64,000 nt of DNA from Sphingomonas sp. LC-1 (lineage in GTDB: Bacteria > Pseudomonadota > Alphaproteobacteria > Sphingomonadales > Sphingomonadaceae), in assembly GCF_025371035.1 (NCBI RefSeq), contig NZ_JANZXB010000006.1, positions 124,001 to 188,000 of the forward strand, in the 5' to 3' direction. Both the position numbers and the translations under genes were made by a program. The notes under the pieces were generated by a model that saw only the letters and a list, made by a program, of their open reading frames with translations, searched no databases and had not been told where the DNA came from. Shown piece after piece: positions 34,434-43,797 of this stretch. The number at the start of each line of letters is the position of its first letter. Positions within the stretch are counted from its first letter, which is position 1.

Positions 34434-35042
34434 TCAGGAATCCTTGCGGTCGAGCCGACCCAAGATCAGCGCTGCCGTTTCCGCGACCGCGCAGAGTCTT
34501 TCCTCGTTCCACCCTTCGCGGGCAGCGGCCGACAGACCGAGCATCGTCGTGGCGATGGTATCGGCGATACGCCCGGGCGCCTCGATACCGGACTCGGTCA
34601 GGAACGCGTGCACTTTCTCCCGGTTTTCCCCGGCGATCTGCGCAGCCGCGCTGCCCCAATCGGTCGTCACGGTCTTGGCATGTTCGAGGATGAGGCACCC
34701 CCGCCGCTGAGGATGCTCGGCATAAGCATGCGCTGCGGCGCATAGCATGTCGGCAATGGCGGTCAGGGGCGCGTTTCCCGGGACCAGGAAGCGGTCCAAC
34801 GGCACGACGGTCGCCGAATAACGGTTGAGCGCGTCCTTGAAGAAGGCGGTCTTGCTGCCGAAGGCCGCGTAGAAACTCGGCGGGGTTATCCCGATCGCCT
34901 CGGTCAGCGCCGCCACGCTGACATTCTCGTAACCATGCTGATGGAACAGATGCTGCCCGACCTCGACCGCAGCGTCGAGCGCAAACCCGCGTGGCCGTCC
35001 CCGCAGCCGCCTATTTTCTTTAATGGTCATTACAGAATCCAT
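34434..35042 (-). CDS. TetR family transcriptional regulator
   Basis: 202 residues from ATG 35042. An N-terminal helix-turn-helix (about residues 20-65, with VSVAALTEAIGITPPSFYAAFGSKTAFF) is followed by a helical ligand domain. It is divergent from the MFS exporter gene 104 bp away, the usual layout for a repressor controlling the adjacent pump. No convincing operator palindrome was seen in the gap, only a weak AATGG/CCATT pair. Confidence 0.88.
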   Translation of the reverse strand: MDSVMTIKENRRLRGRPRGFALDAAVEVGQHLFHQHGYENVSVAALTEAIGITPPSFYAAFGSKTAFFKDALNRYSATVVPLDRFLVPGNAPLTAIADMLCAAAHAYAEHPQRRGCLILEHAKTVTTDWGSAAAQIAGENREKVHAFLTESGIEAPGRIADTIATTMLGLSAAAREGWNEERLCAVAETAALILGRLDRKDS

Positions 35043-35146
35043 TTGCCTCACCCGACGGCATTTGTATAGCGGCCATTCATAGAAATCGCCATGCCCGGAT
35101 CGCCTCGGTGCGGGGCAGGCGTGGGAACCGCCGAAGAAGGACCGTC

Positions 35147-36361
35147 ATGCCGCCATCCCCCTTGCCGAGCCGCGTCGAAACAGGATCGGCCCCGCATGCC
35201 GATCTGCCTGTCGCAGCACTTTCCGGCCTCGCCGCCAGTGGTTTCCTGTGCATCGTGACCGAGACGCTTCCCGCCGGCCTGTTGCCGCAGATCGCGTCCG
35301 GTCTGCAAATTTCCGAGGCAATTGCGGGCCAACTCGTCGCGGTCTATGCCCTGGGGTCCCTGCTGGCCGCGATCCCGCTGACGAGCCTGACCCAGGGCCT
35401 TTCCCGGCGGGCCGTCCTGCTGGCGACGATCTTCTGCTTCGTGATCGGCAATAGCCTGACGGCATGGGCGGGATCGGTCGGGGTCATATTGGTCGCGCGG
35501 TTCGTCGCCGGCTGCGCAGCCGGGCTGGCCTGGGGAATCCTTGCGGGGTACGCGCGCAGCATCGTGCGGCCGGACCAGACCGGTCCGGCGATGGCAGTTG
35601 CGATGGTCGGCGTGCCGCTGGCGCTCTCGCTGGGTGTTCCCCTGGGGACCTTCCTTGGCGGCCTGGTCGGATGGCGCGGATCGTTCCTGATCCTCTCGGC
35701 GCTCAGCATCGTATTGATCGGCTGGATCATCGCCAAAGTGCCCGACGCGCCCGGTCGGTCGGGCGACGATCGTTCCTCGCTGCGCCAAGTGATCGCCACG
35801 CCGGGCGTCGTGCCGATCCTGCTCGTCATCCTCGCCTGGATGACGGCGCACAACATCCTCTATACCTATATCGCACCCTTCGCGACGGCCGCGGGGGTGC
35901 GGATCGATCTGGTCCTCCTGGCATTCGGCGTCAGTTCGCTCGCGGGCATCTGGGTGGTCGGGCGACTGGTGGACCAGATGCTGCGCGCGCTTGTGCTGCT
36001 CGCGATCGGGTCGTTCGCGACGGTCGCGATCCTCCTAACCATCGCTGGCGAGCAGGGCGTTGTCGTCTATGCCGCTGCCGTCATCTGGGGACTTGGGTTC
36101 GGCGGCGCAGGAGCCATGATGCAGACGGCGTCGGCGGACGCGGCCGGAGATGGCATCGACCTGGCACAGGCCATGGTGACCACAGCCTGGAATCTGGCGA
36201 TCGCGGCGGGCGGTGCGTTGGGCGGAGCACTGCTTACCACCGGCGGGACGGCGCTGCTGCCGCCCGCAGTCGCCGCGCTGGCTCTGCTCGCCTTCCTCAT
36301 CGCGCTGGCCGCACGCCGTTTCGCCTTTCCGCCCGGTCGCCGCGCGCCCTCGGGGCGCTGA
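35147..36361 (+). CDS. MFS transporter, DHA1 family (drug or sugar efflux)
   Basis: 404 residues with 12 hydrophobic spans. The N-terminal ETLPAGLLPQIASGL motif after the first span is typical of DHA1-type transporters such as AraJ and Cml-like exporters. The ATG at 35147 follows GAAGAAGGA. It is divergent from a TetR gene that probably controls it. The substrate may be an arabinose-like sugar or a drug; sequence alone does not decide. Confidence 0.85.
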   Translation: MPPSPLPSRVETGSAPHADLPVAALSGLAASGFLCIVTETLPAGLLPQIASGLQISEAIAGQLVAVYALGSLLAAIPLTSLTQGLSRRAVLLATIFCFVIGNSLTAWAGSVGVILVARFVAGCAAGLAWGILAGYARSIVRPDQTGPAMAVAMVGVPLALSLGVPLGTFLGGLVGWRGSFLILSALSIVLIGWIIAKVPDAPGRSGDDRSSLRQVIATPGVVPILLVILAWMTAHNILYTYIAPFATAAGVRIDLVLLAFGVSSLAGIWVVGRLVDQMLRALVLLAIGSFATVAILLTIAGEQGVVVYAAAVIWGLGFGGAGAMMQTASADAAGDGIDLAQAMVTTAWNLAIAAGGALGGALLTTGGTALLPPAVAALALLAFLIALAARRFAFPPGRRAPSGR

Positions 36362-36389
36362 AGCGGCATCGCACCGGGCGGAAGGCCCC

Positions 36390-38591
36390 TCACCGATCCG
36401 GGATCAGCCAGGTTTCCGCGACCTGTTTCCCGCGTCCGCTGCCGCCCATTCCGGGCGGCCGCGTCCATGCCAGGTCGAGCGTGCCCCCAGCGGTGGCTTC
36501 GCGCGGAATAGAGAGCGTTACCTGCATCGGGTTGGCGGTGCGGGCGAACTGATCCTGCAACACGATATGCCCGTTGGCGACCAGCCGGATCGGCAGCGTA
36601 TAGTCCTCCCCCGCATAGGTGACGGTCAGCCGGTAGCGGCGGCGCGGGTCGAGGCCGGTATAATGCAGCCGCAGCGGGCTGTCATACAATGTCTCGGCAT
36701 AGTCGAGCTCGCCCGGCCACCAGCCGTCTTCAGGCGTGCGGTCGGCGATGCCGTCGATCGCGGTGGTGAACATCTGCGGATCGGTCGCGAAGCCCGGCCC
36801 GCGCACCAGATGCGGCTCGGCATCGGGGCGGCCGAGATCGTCGTAGAGCGCGCCCTCTGCACGTCGGCTGCGATCGGGGATGGGCCAGCCCTTTGCCATC
36901 TGCGCCTCGATCCAGGCGCGGCCGGTCAGGTCGACATCGGCGCGGTCGAGATTGGCACCGCGTTCGATGTTGGACGCACCGAAGCGCGTCACGCTGAGCT
37001 GCAACCGCGCCTGCTGCCACAACCGCTCGGCCAGCCCGTTCAGCCGGGCGAGCAGCGCCGCCACCTCCGGCCCCTCCCCGGTCGCCAGGATCGCCCGCGC
37101 CCGTTCGGCATCGGGAGCCGCCAGGGCAGCCGCCCGGCGCGCGCGCGCGGCGATGGTGCGGCGACGGACCAACGCGTCATAGACCGCGCGGTAACGCAGC
37201 GCGTCGATCCGCCAGTCGGCAAAGGCGGCGGGACGGATCGCGTCCGCCAGGCGCAGCGTCGCGTCGATCCGTTCGTTGCTCGCCGGATCGCCGATCCAAT
37301 TGGCCTCCAGCGCGGGCGGAAGCATCGCGGCCATCGGATCGCCAATGAACATCCGGGCATAGTCGCTGGCGAAGGCCTTCGAATCGGTTTGCGGGTTCCA
37401 GCCCAGACGGAACCAGAGGAACTGGTTGAAATCGTCGTTCACCCCTTCGGAATAGGTGATGAACCCAGACGTCAGGGGCATAAAGCGCGCGAAGATATGC
37501 GCATAGGCGGCCGGGCGCGGATTGATCGGCTCGCGCCCCTCGGTCAGCGCGAATTCGGGCCACCAGCGCGGCACGGGGAATTGCGCGTGCATCGTGTGCG
37601 CGATGTCGGGATAGAGGATCAGCGGATAGCGCACGGGAATCCGCGCGCGTTCGAGCGGCAGCGGATCGCGGGTCTGCGGCCCGACGAAAATGCCGGTCAG
37701 CCAGTCGGGGCGCTTGTCCAACTCACGATAGAAATCCTCGAACCCGGCAGCGTCGAAGCCTTGTGACGATATATAGACGGGAGCCCCGGGATTGCGCGCA
37801 CGGAGCAACGCCGCCTGCTGCGCCACCAGCGGGAACAGGAGCGACGGAGACGTATGGCCCGGATCGCCGCCCGGAACATAAAGCGCGTCGACATAGGGCA
37901 GATCGGCGAGCGTCCGCCGGAAGGCGGCGAGTTCAGCCGCGACTGCACCCGGCTTTTCGTAATGGCCAAGTTCGGGATAATAGAGCGCGACGTCCAACCC
38001 CAGCCGATGGGCGATGGTCGCGATGCCCGCCAGCGTCTCACGCGCGGGCGCGGGGAAGAGCGGCCCGGTCTCGTCATCGTCCGAGACAGGCGCGATCACC
38101 TGCACCCCGCTCGCGCCCCAAAGCGCAAAATCCTCGATCCGCCGCTGAAACATCGGCAGCGTCCAGGCGTCATAACTGTTGTTCTTGGGGCGATAGCCGA
38201 TCTGGGTCAGCCGCGTGGCATAGGCTGGCGACTGGCGGACCGGTCCTTTCAGGGACAGGCGCGCAGTCCCGCCTGCGACATCGAGATGGCGCAGCACCCA
38301 GCCCGCGCCATAGACCAGACCGCGCGTCCCCTCGGCCGTGATGACGGTGACGGGGCCGACCCGCCGAATCTCGAAGCCCTCGCGGCCCAGCGATGCCGGG
38401 CGGCGCCACTGTTCCCGCCATCGGCGCGGCAACGCCCTGGCGACCGCGTCCGGCGGAGCGATCACCAGCCGAACGGTCCCGCAATGCTGTACCCGCTCCG
38501 CCATCCGGCGATGGAGCAGATCGGCCGCAACCTCGCCCCCGGCCCCGGCCGTGACACAGGACGCCGCGAGCGCGGTTGCCGCCAGGATCAT
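36390..38591 (-). CDS. Secreted glycoside-hydrolase-like protein (glucuronidase/hexosaminidase-type architecture)
   Basis: 733 residues. A signal-like N-terminus (possible weak lipobox LAASC) leads to a small alpha/beta domain with EGTRGLVYGAGWVLRHLD, as in the N-terminal domain of GH20/GH67/GH115 enzymes. A TIM-barrel-like middle follows with SYDAWTLPMFQRRIEDFALWGASGVQVIAP, YYPELGHYEKPG and YVPGGDPGH. The C-terminal 150 residues are beta-sandwich-like. It belongs broadly to the alpha-glucuronidase/hexosaminidase-like group, but I cannot place it in one GH family. It sits 155 bp before the receptor gene's 3' end. Confidence 0.55.
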   Translation of the reverse strand: MILAATALAASCVTAGAGGEVAADLLHRRMAERVQHCGTVRLVIAPPDAVARALPRRWREQWRRPASLGREGFEIRRVGPVTVITAEGTRGLVYGAGWVLRHLDVAGGTARLSLKGPVRQSPAYATRLTQIGYRPKNNSYDAWTLPMFQRRIEDFALWGASGVQVIAPVSDDDETGPLFPAPARETLAGIATIAHRLGLDVALYYPELGHYEKPGAVAAELAAFRRTLADLPYVDALYVPGGDPGHTSPSLLFPLVAQQAALLRARNPGAPVYISSQGFDAAGFEDFYRELDKRPDWLTGIFVGPQTRDPLPLERARIPVRYPLILYPDIAHTMHAQFPVPRWWPEFALTEGREPINPRPAAYAHIFARFMPLTSGFITYSEGVNDDFNQFLWFRLGWNPQTDSKAFASDYARMFIGDPMAAMLPPALEANWIGDPASNERIDATLRLADAIRPAAFADWRIDALRYRAVYDALVRRRTIAARARRAAALAAPDAERARAILATGEGPEVAALLARLNGLAERLWQQARLQLSVTRFGASNIERGANLDRADVDLTGRAWIEAQMAKGWPIPDRSRRAEGALYDDLGRPDAEPHLVRGPGFATDPQMFTTAIDGIADRTPEDGWWPGELDYAETLYDSPLRLHYTGLDPRRRYRLTVTYAGEDYTLPIRLVANGHIVLQDQFARTANPMQVTLSIPREATAGGTLDLAWTRPPGMGGSGRGKQVAETWLIPDR

Positions 38592-38678
38592 GCGGCGCTC
38601 CAGGGCGAAAGAAGGACGGTGCCGGTCACATTCTGCTCCGTGGTTTCATTTTGGTCTTGTGCCGCGCCATCGGCGCAG

Positions 38679-38708
38679 AAAAAAGGCCCCGGCATCGCTG
38701 CCGGGGCC
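38679..38708 (-). terminator. Rho-independent terminator after the second TonB receptor
   Basis: A perfect 10-bp stem GGCCCCGGCA with TGCCGGGGCC and loop TCGC is followed on the minus strand by six T residues, about 40 bp after the receptor stop. This suggests that the receptor transcript does not continue into the hydrolase gene. Confidence 0.88.
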
Positions 38709-38746
38709 AGCGGAAGGCGGCTGCGCGACCGCCCTCCCGGGGTAGA

Positions 38747-41491
38747 TCAGAAGCGCGCGGTTCCCGTCAGCGAGAAGACGCGCCCATTCTTGTACAGCGC
38801 AGTCGGAGCCGACGGCGTGCTGCTATACTGGTAATAGGTCTCGTCCAGCAGGTTCGACGCATTCGCCGTCACGCGGAAATGGTCGTTGATGTTGTACGAC
38901 GCCGAGAAGTCGAGCTGACGATAGGAGTCGGTGAAGTTCGACGACTGGAGACGCCCGAAGCCATAGAAATATTTCGAGCGGTAATTGTAGCTTAGCCGCG
39001 CCTGGAAGGGTCCCTTCTCGAAATAGGGGACGATATTGTAGGTGTTGCGCGACAGATAGGGCAGGCCCTGGCCCACGACGGCGGTCTCACCGCTGGCGAA
39101 GGTATAGTTGGACTGGATGCCGAAGCCCCAGATGATGTTGGCCTGCCCGGTCAGCGAGAAGCCGGTGACCGTCGCCTTACCGCCATTGACCGGGCGGTTA
39201 ATGGCGTATTTGTTGGTCAGGCCCGTGACCGCGTTGGTGTATTCCACGCCCTGGCCATCGGGACCGTTGTCGACGACATTGCCAATATAATTGCTGATGT
39301 CGCGGTAGAACACCTCGCCCGACAGATAGCTGGCGGGAGCGAAATACCATTCCGCCGACAGGCCGAAATTGGTCGCGGCATAGGGCTTCAGGTCGGGATT
39401 GCCGCCTCCGCCGGTCTTCTGCGTGTCGTCGAGCGACAGCGAGCCAGCAAGGTCGCTGTAGCGCGGCCGTGCGATGACCTTGGCCGCCGCACCGCGCAGC
39501 ACGACGCTGGGCCCGGCGTCATAGGCGATGTTGAACGCAGGCAGGAAGCGGTCGTCGGTGCGCGGCGCCGTCACCAGCTTGGTCTGCCCCGCCGAGGACA
39601 GATAATAGGTCGAGATGTCGCGGGTGCGGACGAAGCGACCGCCGATATTGCCGCGGAACTTGCCGGCCTCGTAATCGACCTGGACATAGGCCGTGCCGAT
39701 CCGTTCCTGCACCTGGAAGAAGGAGCCGGTATCGAGCGGACGGGTGATGTTCAGCGTGCCGGGCGCGTTCAGCGCCTTGATCGCGGCTTCCTTGGTCAGC
39801 GTGGCATAGGGCACGGCGTTGCCGGTGGTCGACAGGCCGTCATAGACGCTGCCGCTCAGCACATAGGAGACCAGATCGGCCAAAGTGAAGAAGTTGTTGG
39901 TGTAGGTCGCCCCGCCATAGGTCGTCTGACGGTTGTCATGGATGTTGGCGCGTACCCCGAAGCGCACCGTCTTCAGCAGACCGCTGTCGAGGTCACGTGC
40001 GAAGTCGATCTGGCCGAATTTCTCTTGGTCGACCGTGTTCTCGGCGCGGGTGATGCCACCGATCTGGGCGCCATAGAAGCCTTGGCCATTGGTCGCGGCC
40101 AGCACGGCGGAATCCTTGCGCAGACTGGATTCGGCGGGCGAGGTGCTGATCCACTGGGTGCCGTCGCTGGCCGGATTGTCCCAGTTCAGCGTGGTGTTGC
40201 GGCCGTTCGCGCCCACGGTGAAGCCCTGACGGGTGCGGAAGTTCAGCAGATATTCGGGGTCCTTGCCGCCGGTCGCGCGGGTGTAGCCGGCATTGCCGGT
40301 GATCTTCCACCCATCGACATCCCAGTCGAACAACGCGCTGTAGCTGTCGTTCTTGATCCGGGTGCGACGGAAATTGGTGTCGAGTTCGCCCATCCACGTC
40401 TTGCTGGTGCTGGGCTGCGCCGCGAAGGTCGCCGAGGTGATCAGACCGTTGCTGATCGTCGCGGCGGTCAGCTGCGACCCGCGCGTGTTGTAGCTATATT
40501 CGGAATTGCTGAAATTGTCGTAATTGCCGCGGATCACGATCGCATTGGCGGTCAGGGTGAAATTGTCCGTCGGCTTGAACTGCATCGTGCCGGTGAAGCC
40601 CAGGCGCTGGCGCGTCTGCTGGAAATATTCATGCGCCAGATAGGCGGGCAGGCGTGCGGCCTTCAGGTCGTTGACCGTGCCCCCGGTAATCTTGGCGTTC
40701 GGGTTGATCAGCACGGTCTGGCCCGACGCGTCGGTGGTGGTGAACTGGCTGCCGGTCAGATAGCCATAGACCGCGACACCGGCGCGGGCGAGATTTTCCT
40801 TGTCGTAATTGACCGAACCCAGGATCGCGAAGGTGTCGCTGTCATTGTGCCAGCTATAGAGCGCCGATCCACGGAAATTTCCCTTGGCCGAGCGGTCGTT
40901 ATACTCATAACCGCCGGTCGCAGTGATGGTGCCGGGCTTCAGGTCCAGCGGCTTGCGCGTGACGATGTCGACGGTACCGCCGATCGCGCCTTCCTGCAGC
41001 CGCGCCTCGGGCGTCTTGTAGACGACGGCCTGGCTGATGATCTCGGGCGAGAGCAGCGAATAGTTAAAGGTGCGGCTCGACCGGTCGCCGGGGTTGCCGC
41101 CCCAGTCGGCCGAGGCGATCGAGTGGCCATCGATCAGCACGCGGTTCAGCGCCGGCTCGACACCCGCGATCGACACCTGCTCGCCCTCGCCGAACTGGTG
41201 GTCGACCGTCACGCCCGGCAAATGCGACAGCGATTCCGCGACATTGGTGTCGGGGAATTTGCCGACATCCTCGGCACTGATGACGTCGACGATCGCATTG
41301 GTCTTGCGCTTCGTGTCGATCGCATCCTGAAGGCTCTTGCGGATGCCACGCACGACGATGTCGTTTTCCTGGCCGACGGCGCTTTCGTCCTGGGTCGGCG
41401 TGGTGGCGGATACGGTCGTGGTCTGAGCCTGCGCTGTGCCGGTCAGGCCCGCCAGGATAGTGGTCGCGAGAATGCATTTGCGCAGGCGCAT
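38747..41491 (-). CDS. TonB-dependent receptor, carbohydrate-uptake type
   Basis: 914 residues from ATG 41491 with signal MRLRKCILATTILAGLTGTAQAQ. The N-terminus has ENDIVVRGIRKSLQDAI and DVGKFPDTNVAESLSHLPGV, the plug signature of the large receptors used by Caulobacter and sphingomonads for oligosaccharides. The barrel ends in VFSLTGTARF. Location beside a GH92 mannosidase and a second hydrolase supports a sugar ligand. Two direct repeats in its promoter region may be an operator. Confidence 0.92.
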   Translation of the reverse strand: MRLRKCILATTILAGLTGTAQAQTTTVSATTPTQDESAVGQENDIVVRGIRKSLQDAIDTKRKTNAIVDVISAEDVGKFPDTNVAESLSHLPGVTVDHQFGEGEQVSIAGVEPALNRVLIDGHSIASADWGGNPGDRSSRTFNYSLLSPEIISQAVVYKTPEARLQEGAIGGTVDIVTRKPLDLKPGTITATGGYEYNDRSAKGNFRGSALYSWHNDSDTFAILGSVNYDKENLARAGVAVYGYLTGSQFTTTDASGQTVLINPNAKITGGTVNDLKAARLPAYLAHEYFQQTRQRLGFTGTMQFKPTDNFTLTANAIVIRGNYDNFSNSEYSYNTRGSQLTAATISNGLITSATFAAQPSTSKTWMGELDTNFRRTRIKNDSYSALFDWDVDGWKITGNAGYTRATGGKDPEYLLNFRTRQGFTVGANGRNTTLNWDNPASDGTQWISTSPAESSLRKDSAVLAATNGQGFYGAQIGGITRAENTVDQEKFGQIDFARDLDSGLLKTVRFGVRANIHDNRQTTYGGATYTNNFFTLADLVSYVLSGSVYDGLSTTGNAVPYATLTKEAAIKALNAPGTLNITRPLDTGSFFQVQERIGTAYVQVDYEAGKFRGNIGGRFVRTRDISTYYLSSAGQTKLVTAPRTDDRFLPAFNIAYDAGPSVVLRGAAAKVIARPRYSDLAGSLSLDDTQKTGGGGNPDLKPYAATNFGLSAEWYFAPASYLSGEVFYRDISNYIGNVVDNGPDGQGVEYTNAVTGLTNKYAINRPVNGGKATVTGFSLTGQANIIWGFGIQSNYTFASGETAVVGQGLPYLSRNTYNIVPYFEKGPFQARLSYNYRSKYFYGFGRLQSSNFTDSYRQLDFSASYNINDHFRVTANASNLLDETYYQYSSTPSAPTALYKNGRVFSLTGTARF

Positions 41492-41627
41492 GATGATAAA
41501 CCCCCCTTTTTTCGGTCCACGCCCCCTATTGGGGTGGACCGAGCTTCGGCCGTCTCTCGACGGACGAAAGTGCGCGGGGCGTCGATCCCTCCCGACGGTG
41601 GACGCCCCCTGCACCTAGGCAGGAAAG

Positions 41628-41646
41628 ATACCAATTAATACCAAAT
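41628..41646. promoter_or_regulatory. Direct repeat operator candidate upstream of the carbohydrate receptor
   Basis: ATACCAATTA at 41628-41637 and ATACCAAAT at 41638-41646 are near-perfect 10-bp direct repeats in an AT-rich stretch (41625-41700), about 140 bp upstream of the receptor start. The spacing places both on one DNA face. No cognate regulator is obvious beyond the TetR 6 kb away. Confidence 0.4.
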
Positions 41647-42066
41647 AGGTCACCAAAAACTTTTATTGTTACTTTCGTTATATGACCGGGTATAACTTAT
41701 TCCACAAAAAGCAGATTTTGTTGCGCCTCGGCCAAGCCGTCCCATGGAGCCCATATTTTTTTGGCGATCAGGGGCGCAAAATTCCTGCCGTCTGATTTTT
41801 CGCCACGAATCAAATGAGCTGGCGCGGATCGTCCGGGGACGCCCGGCGGGTGCCCCTCAAAACGCGTCGAACGCCGCCTGAACGGGAAGGGAAGCGGGCT
41901 CCTTCCCCGGTGTTCGCCCTTGATGTCAAAAGTGCGGGGAAATGCGGATCGATGGGGAAAGACCCAACACTGATGAATCCTGAGCGCCTGTCCGATCCGG
42001 CTGAACGCAGCCGTCAAGCGCCAGGTGTCTTGTCCCAGATTTTGATGATGGGGTTCTTTCGTTGGA

Positions 42067-42285
42067 ATGGAAGGAAGCCATGCCGTCAAACGCTTCCATT
42101 ACGAACGCCACGACCAGCCACGGGCGCACCCCGCCAACTTCACGACAACCTACAATTTCGCCGCCGGCTCAAGACGCTCAGCGAGCTCACGCCCTAAAAG
42201 ACGTTGCCAAGATTTGGACGTCAGAGCCAGACCGGTTCATCGCCGACCCGATCCACCAGATGCCGGGACTGGACACCAAGTCGGA
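42067..42285 (+). pseudogene. Transposase C-terminal remnant (IS481/IS3-like)
   Basis: Three successive reading frames together recover the typical transposase C-terminus. First comes AVKRFHYERHDQPRAH with NFTTTYNFA (42080-42165), then RRLKTLSELTP in another frame, then WTSEPDRFIADPIHQMPGLD in a third (to about 42285). Two frameshifts and a missing N-terminal half show that it is dead. The rest of the 930-bp gap from 41492 to 42423 holds only the receptor promoter. Confidence 0.72.
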
Positions 42286-42423
42286 AAGTCAGCGAACACG
42301 GATTTAACACTGATAGCACGAATTTCCGTCAAGGTGGTGGAGCGGCGCCTCCATTAATAGCGGCCGCCCCTTCCGCAATAAGCCTGCTTTCGTGATGCGG
42401 CTCCACCGAATGAGGACGAAAAA

Positions 42424-43284
42424 TTACCCGGACACTTCGGCGTTTGCGATCAACCAGAATTTTTTGGCGAAGGGCGCTTTGGACGACCAGGTGAGCTTGG
42501 TGCCACATGGTATGGCGAGGATGTCGCCTCCCTTGAGTTCATGTGTCTCGCCGGTACTTTCGTCGACGACCTGGAATTGGCCTTCGAGCAGCAACTCGAT
42601 CTCGTCGCCGAGCGGAGACGTATAGGGAATCACCGTCGATCCGTCGGGCTCGCAACCGGCTATGCCGACGCCCGCCCGCCACAGGCCGCAGAGGAGAGTT
42701 CCGGTGCTTCCCCTCGCGCGCAGTTTGAACAGTTCGCCGCATACCATGGCGCCATGCTCTGGCTCGTCCCATGCAAAAGGCTCCCAATTGTCGGGATTGT
42801 CGCTGATATGACCGACATAGACATCGTCTTCCTTGACGCTGGGCGACGGCGAATCCCACAAAATCCAGAATTTCTTGAGGAAGGGCGCATCGATGTCCCA
42901 GGTGAGCACCACATCCTTGGGGTCGCTGATGATCGTGCCCGCTTCAAGGCGATACTGTTTGCCGGTCGCCGCGATCGTGACGGTCGCACTTCCCTCGAGA
43001 ATGACCATGGTCTCGTCGCCGAGCGGCGCGGAATAGTCGACATGGCACGATCCGTCTTCATGGCATCCTGCGATGCCCTTGCCGGTTCGCCAGAGACCAA
43101 GTTGCAACGATCCGCTTGTATTCTCGAACGGGATCGGCGCGACTTCGCCCTTGGTCTGGGGGCCGAATACGGGATCGTCCCAGGCGAAGGGCGTCCACTC
43201 GGCCGGATTGCTGTTGCGAGAGCCGGTGCTGACGCTACGGGCTTTCGGTGCCGTGTCGCCTTGGGCAATGGGTTCGCTGGCCAT
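42424..43284 (-). CDS. Bicupin protein with duplicated cupin_3-type domain
   Basis: 286 residues made of two homologous halves. Each contains W-x-PFAWD(D/E)P, a TS/ARGSTGTL- or SGSLQLGLWR-type strand, the block GIAGC(H/E)xDGS, then PLGDE with the glycine-rich cupin turn (ILEGSATVT and LLEGQFQVV). The C-terminal half of each ends with a KKFW motif. It resembles small-molecule-binding bicupins such as ureidoglycine-aminohydrolase-type or sugar-acid cupins, but metal ligands are incomplete. It stands alone in the accessory zone. Confidence 0.7.
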   Translation of the reverse strand: MASEPIAQGDTAPKARSVSTGSRNSNPAEWTPFAWDDPVFGPQTKGEVAPIPFENTSGSLQLGLWRTGKGIAGCHEDGSCHVDYSAPLGDETMVILEGSATVTIAATGKQYRLEAGTIISDPKDVVLTWDIDAPFLKKFWILWDSPSPSVKEDDVYVGHISDNPDNWEPFAWDEPEHGAMVCGELFKLRARGSTGTLLCGLWRAGVGIAGCEPDGSTVIPYTSPLGDEIELLLEGQFQVVDESTGETHELKGGDILAIPCGTKLTWSSKAPFAKKFWLIANAEVSG

Positions 43285-43480
43285 GGGGAATCTCCTTGCT
43301 CGCGTTGCCTTCCCATATCCGTGCCACTGGCGAATTGTGTCGCTAGCAGGCGGGCGGACATGCTGAATTTGCCTCGCGAGACTATGAAGAGGGCCGATGC
43401 CAACCTAGGACCAGGGCGTCCATTTCCACTGGTGCCAGGCTGCCAGGGCTGGCTCCACCCATCGTAAGACGAAGCCCGGC

Positions 43481-43777
43481 TCACATGGGAGCGGCCCACA
43501 CCGTCAGCAATTTCCCTGACCATTGGGCATGAAGCAGACGGTCGCCGGGATTGAAGCCGATTGCGGGCCCGACCGGTGCGCCGTCCACCGTCATCACATC
43601 AGGCGTTAACATGATCCGGTAAACCACCGCGCCGGTCGCGAAGACCGCTCGCTCGGATTCAGCCGCGTCGTTGCCGATCAGGGTTGGAAGTGATGCCGGA
43701 TCGAAGGCGCACTTGCCGCGCCATACCCGTTTGCCATCACGTCGAATGGATACCGCTGTCTCTCTCCGACGAAACAT
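43481..43777 (-). CDS. Hypothetical protein, 98 residues
   Basis: 98 residues, with a basic start (MFRRRETAVSIRRDGKRVW) and a beta-rich body ending in LLTVWAAPM. No family is recognised. It is divergent from the frameshifted cupin gene with only about 20 bp between the starts, so at most one of the two has a normal promoter there. Confidence that it is a real gene is modest. Confidence 0.4.
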   Translation of the reverse strand: MFRRRETAVSIRRDGKRVWRGKCAFDPASLPTLIGNDAAESERAVFATGAVVYRIMLTPDVMTVDGAPVGPAIGFNPGDRLLHAQWSGKLLTVWAAPM

Positions 43778-43797
43778 CGAGCGCGATATACTACCCC

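Noticed and set aside
35043-35146. TetR operator palindrome
   Set aside because: Only a weak AATGG/CCATT pair was seen, partly within the TetR coding region; not enough to report as a site.
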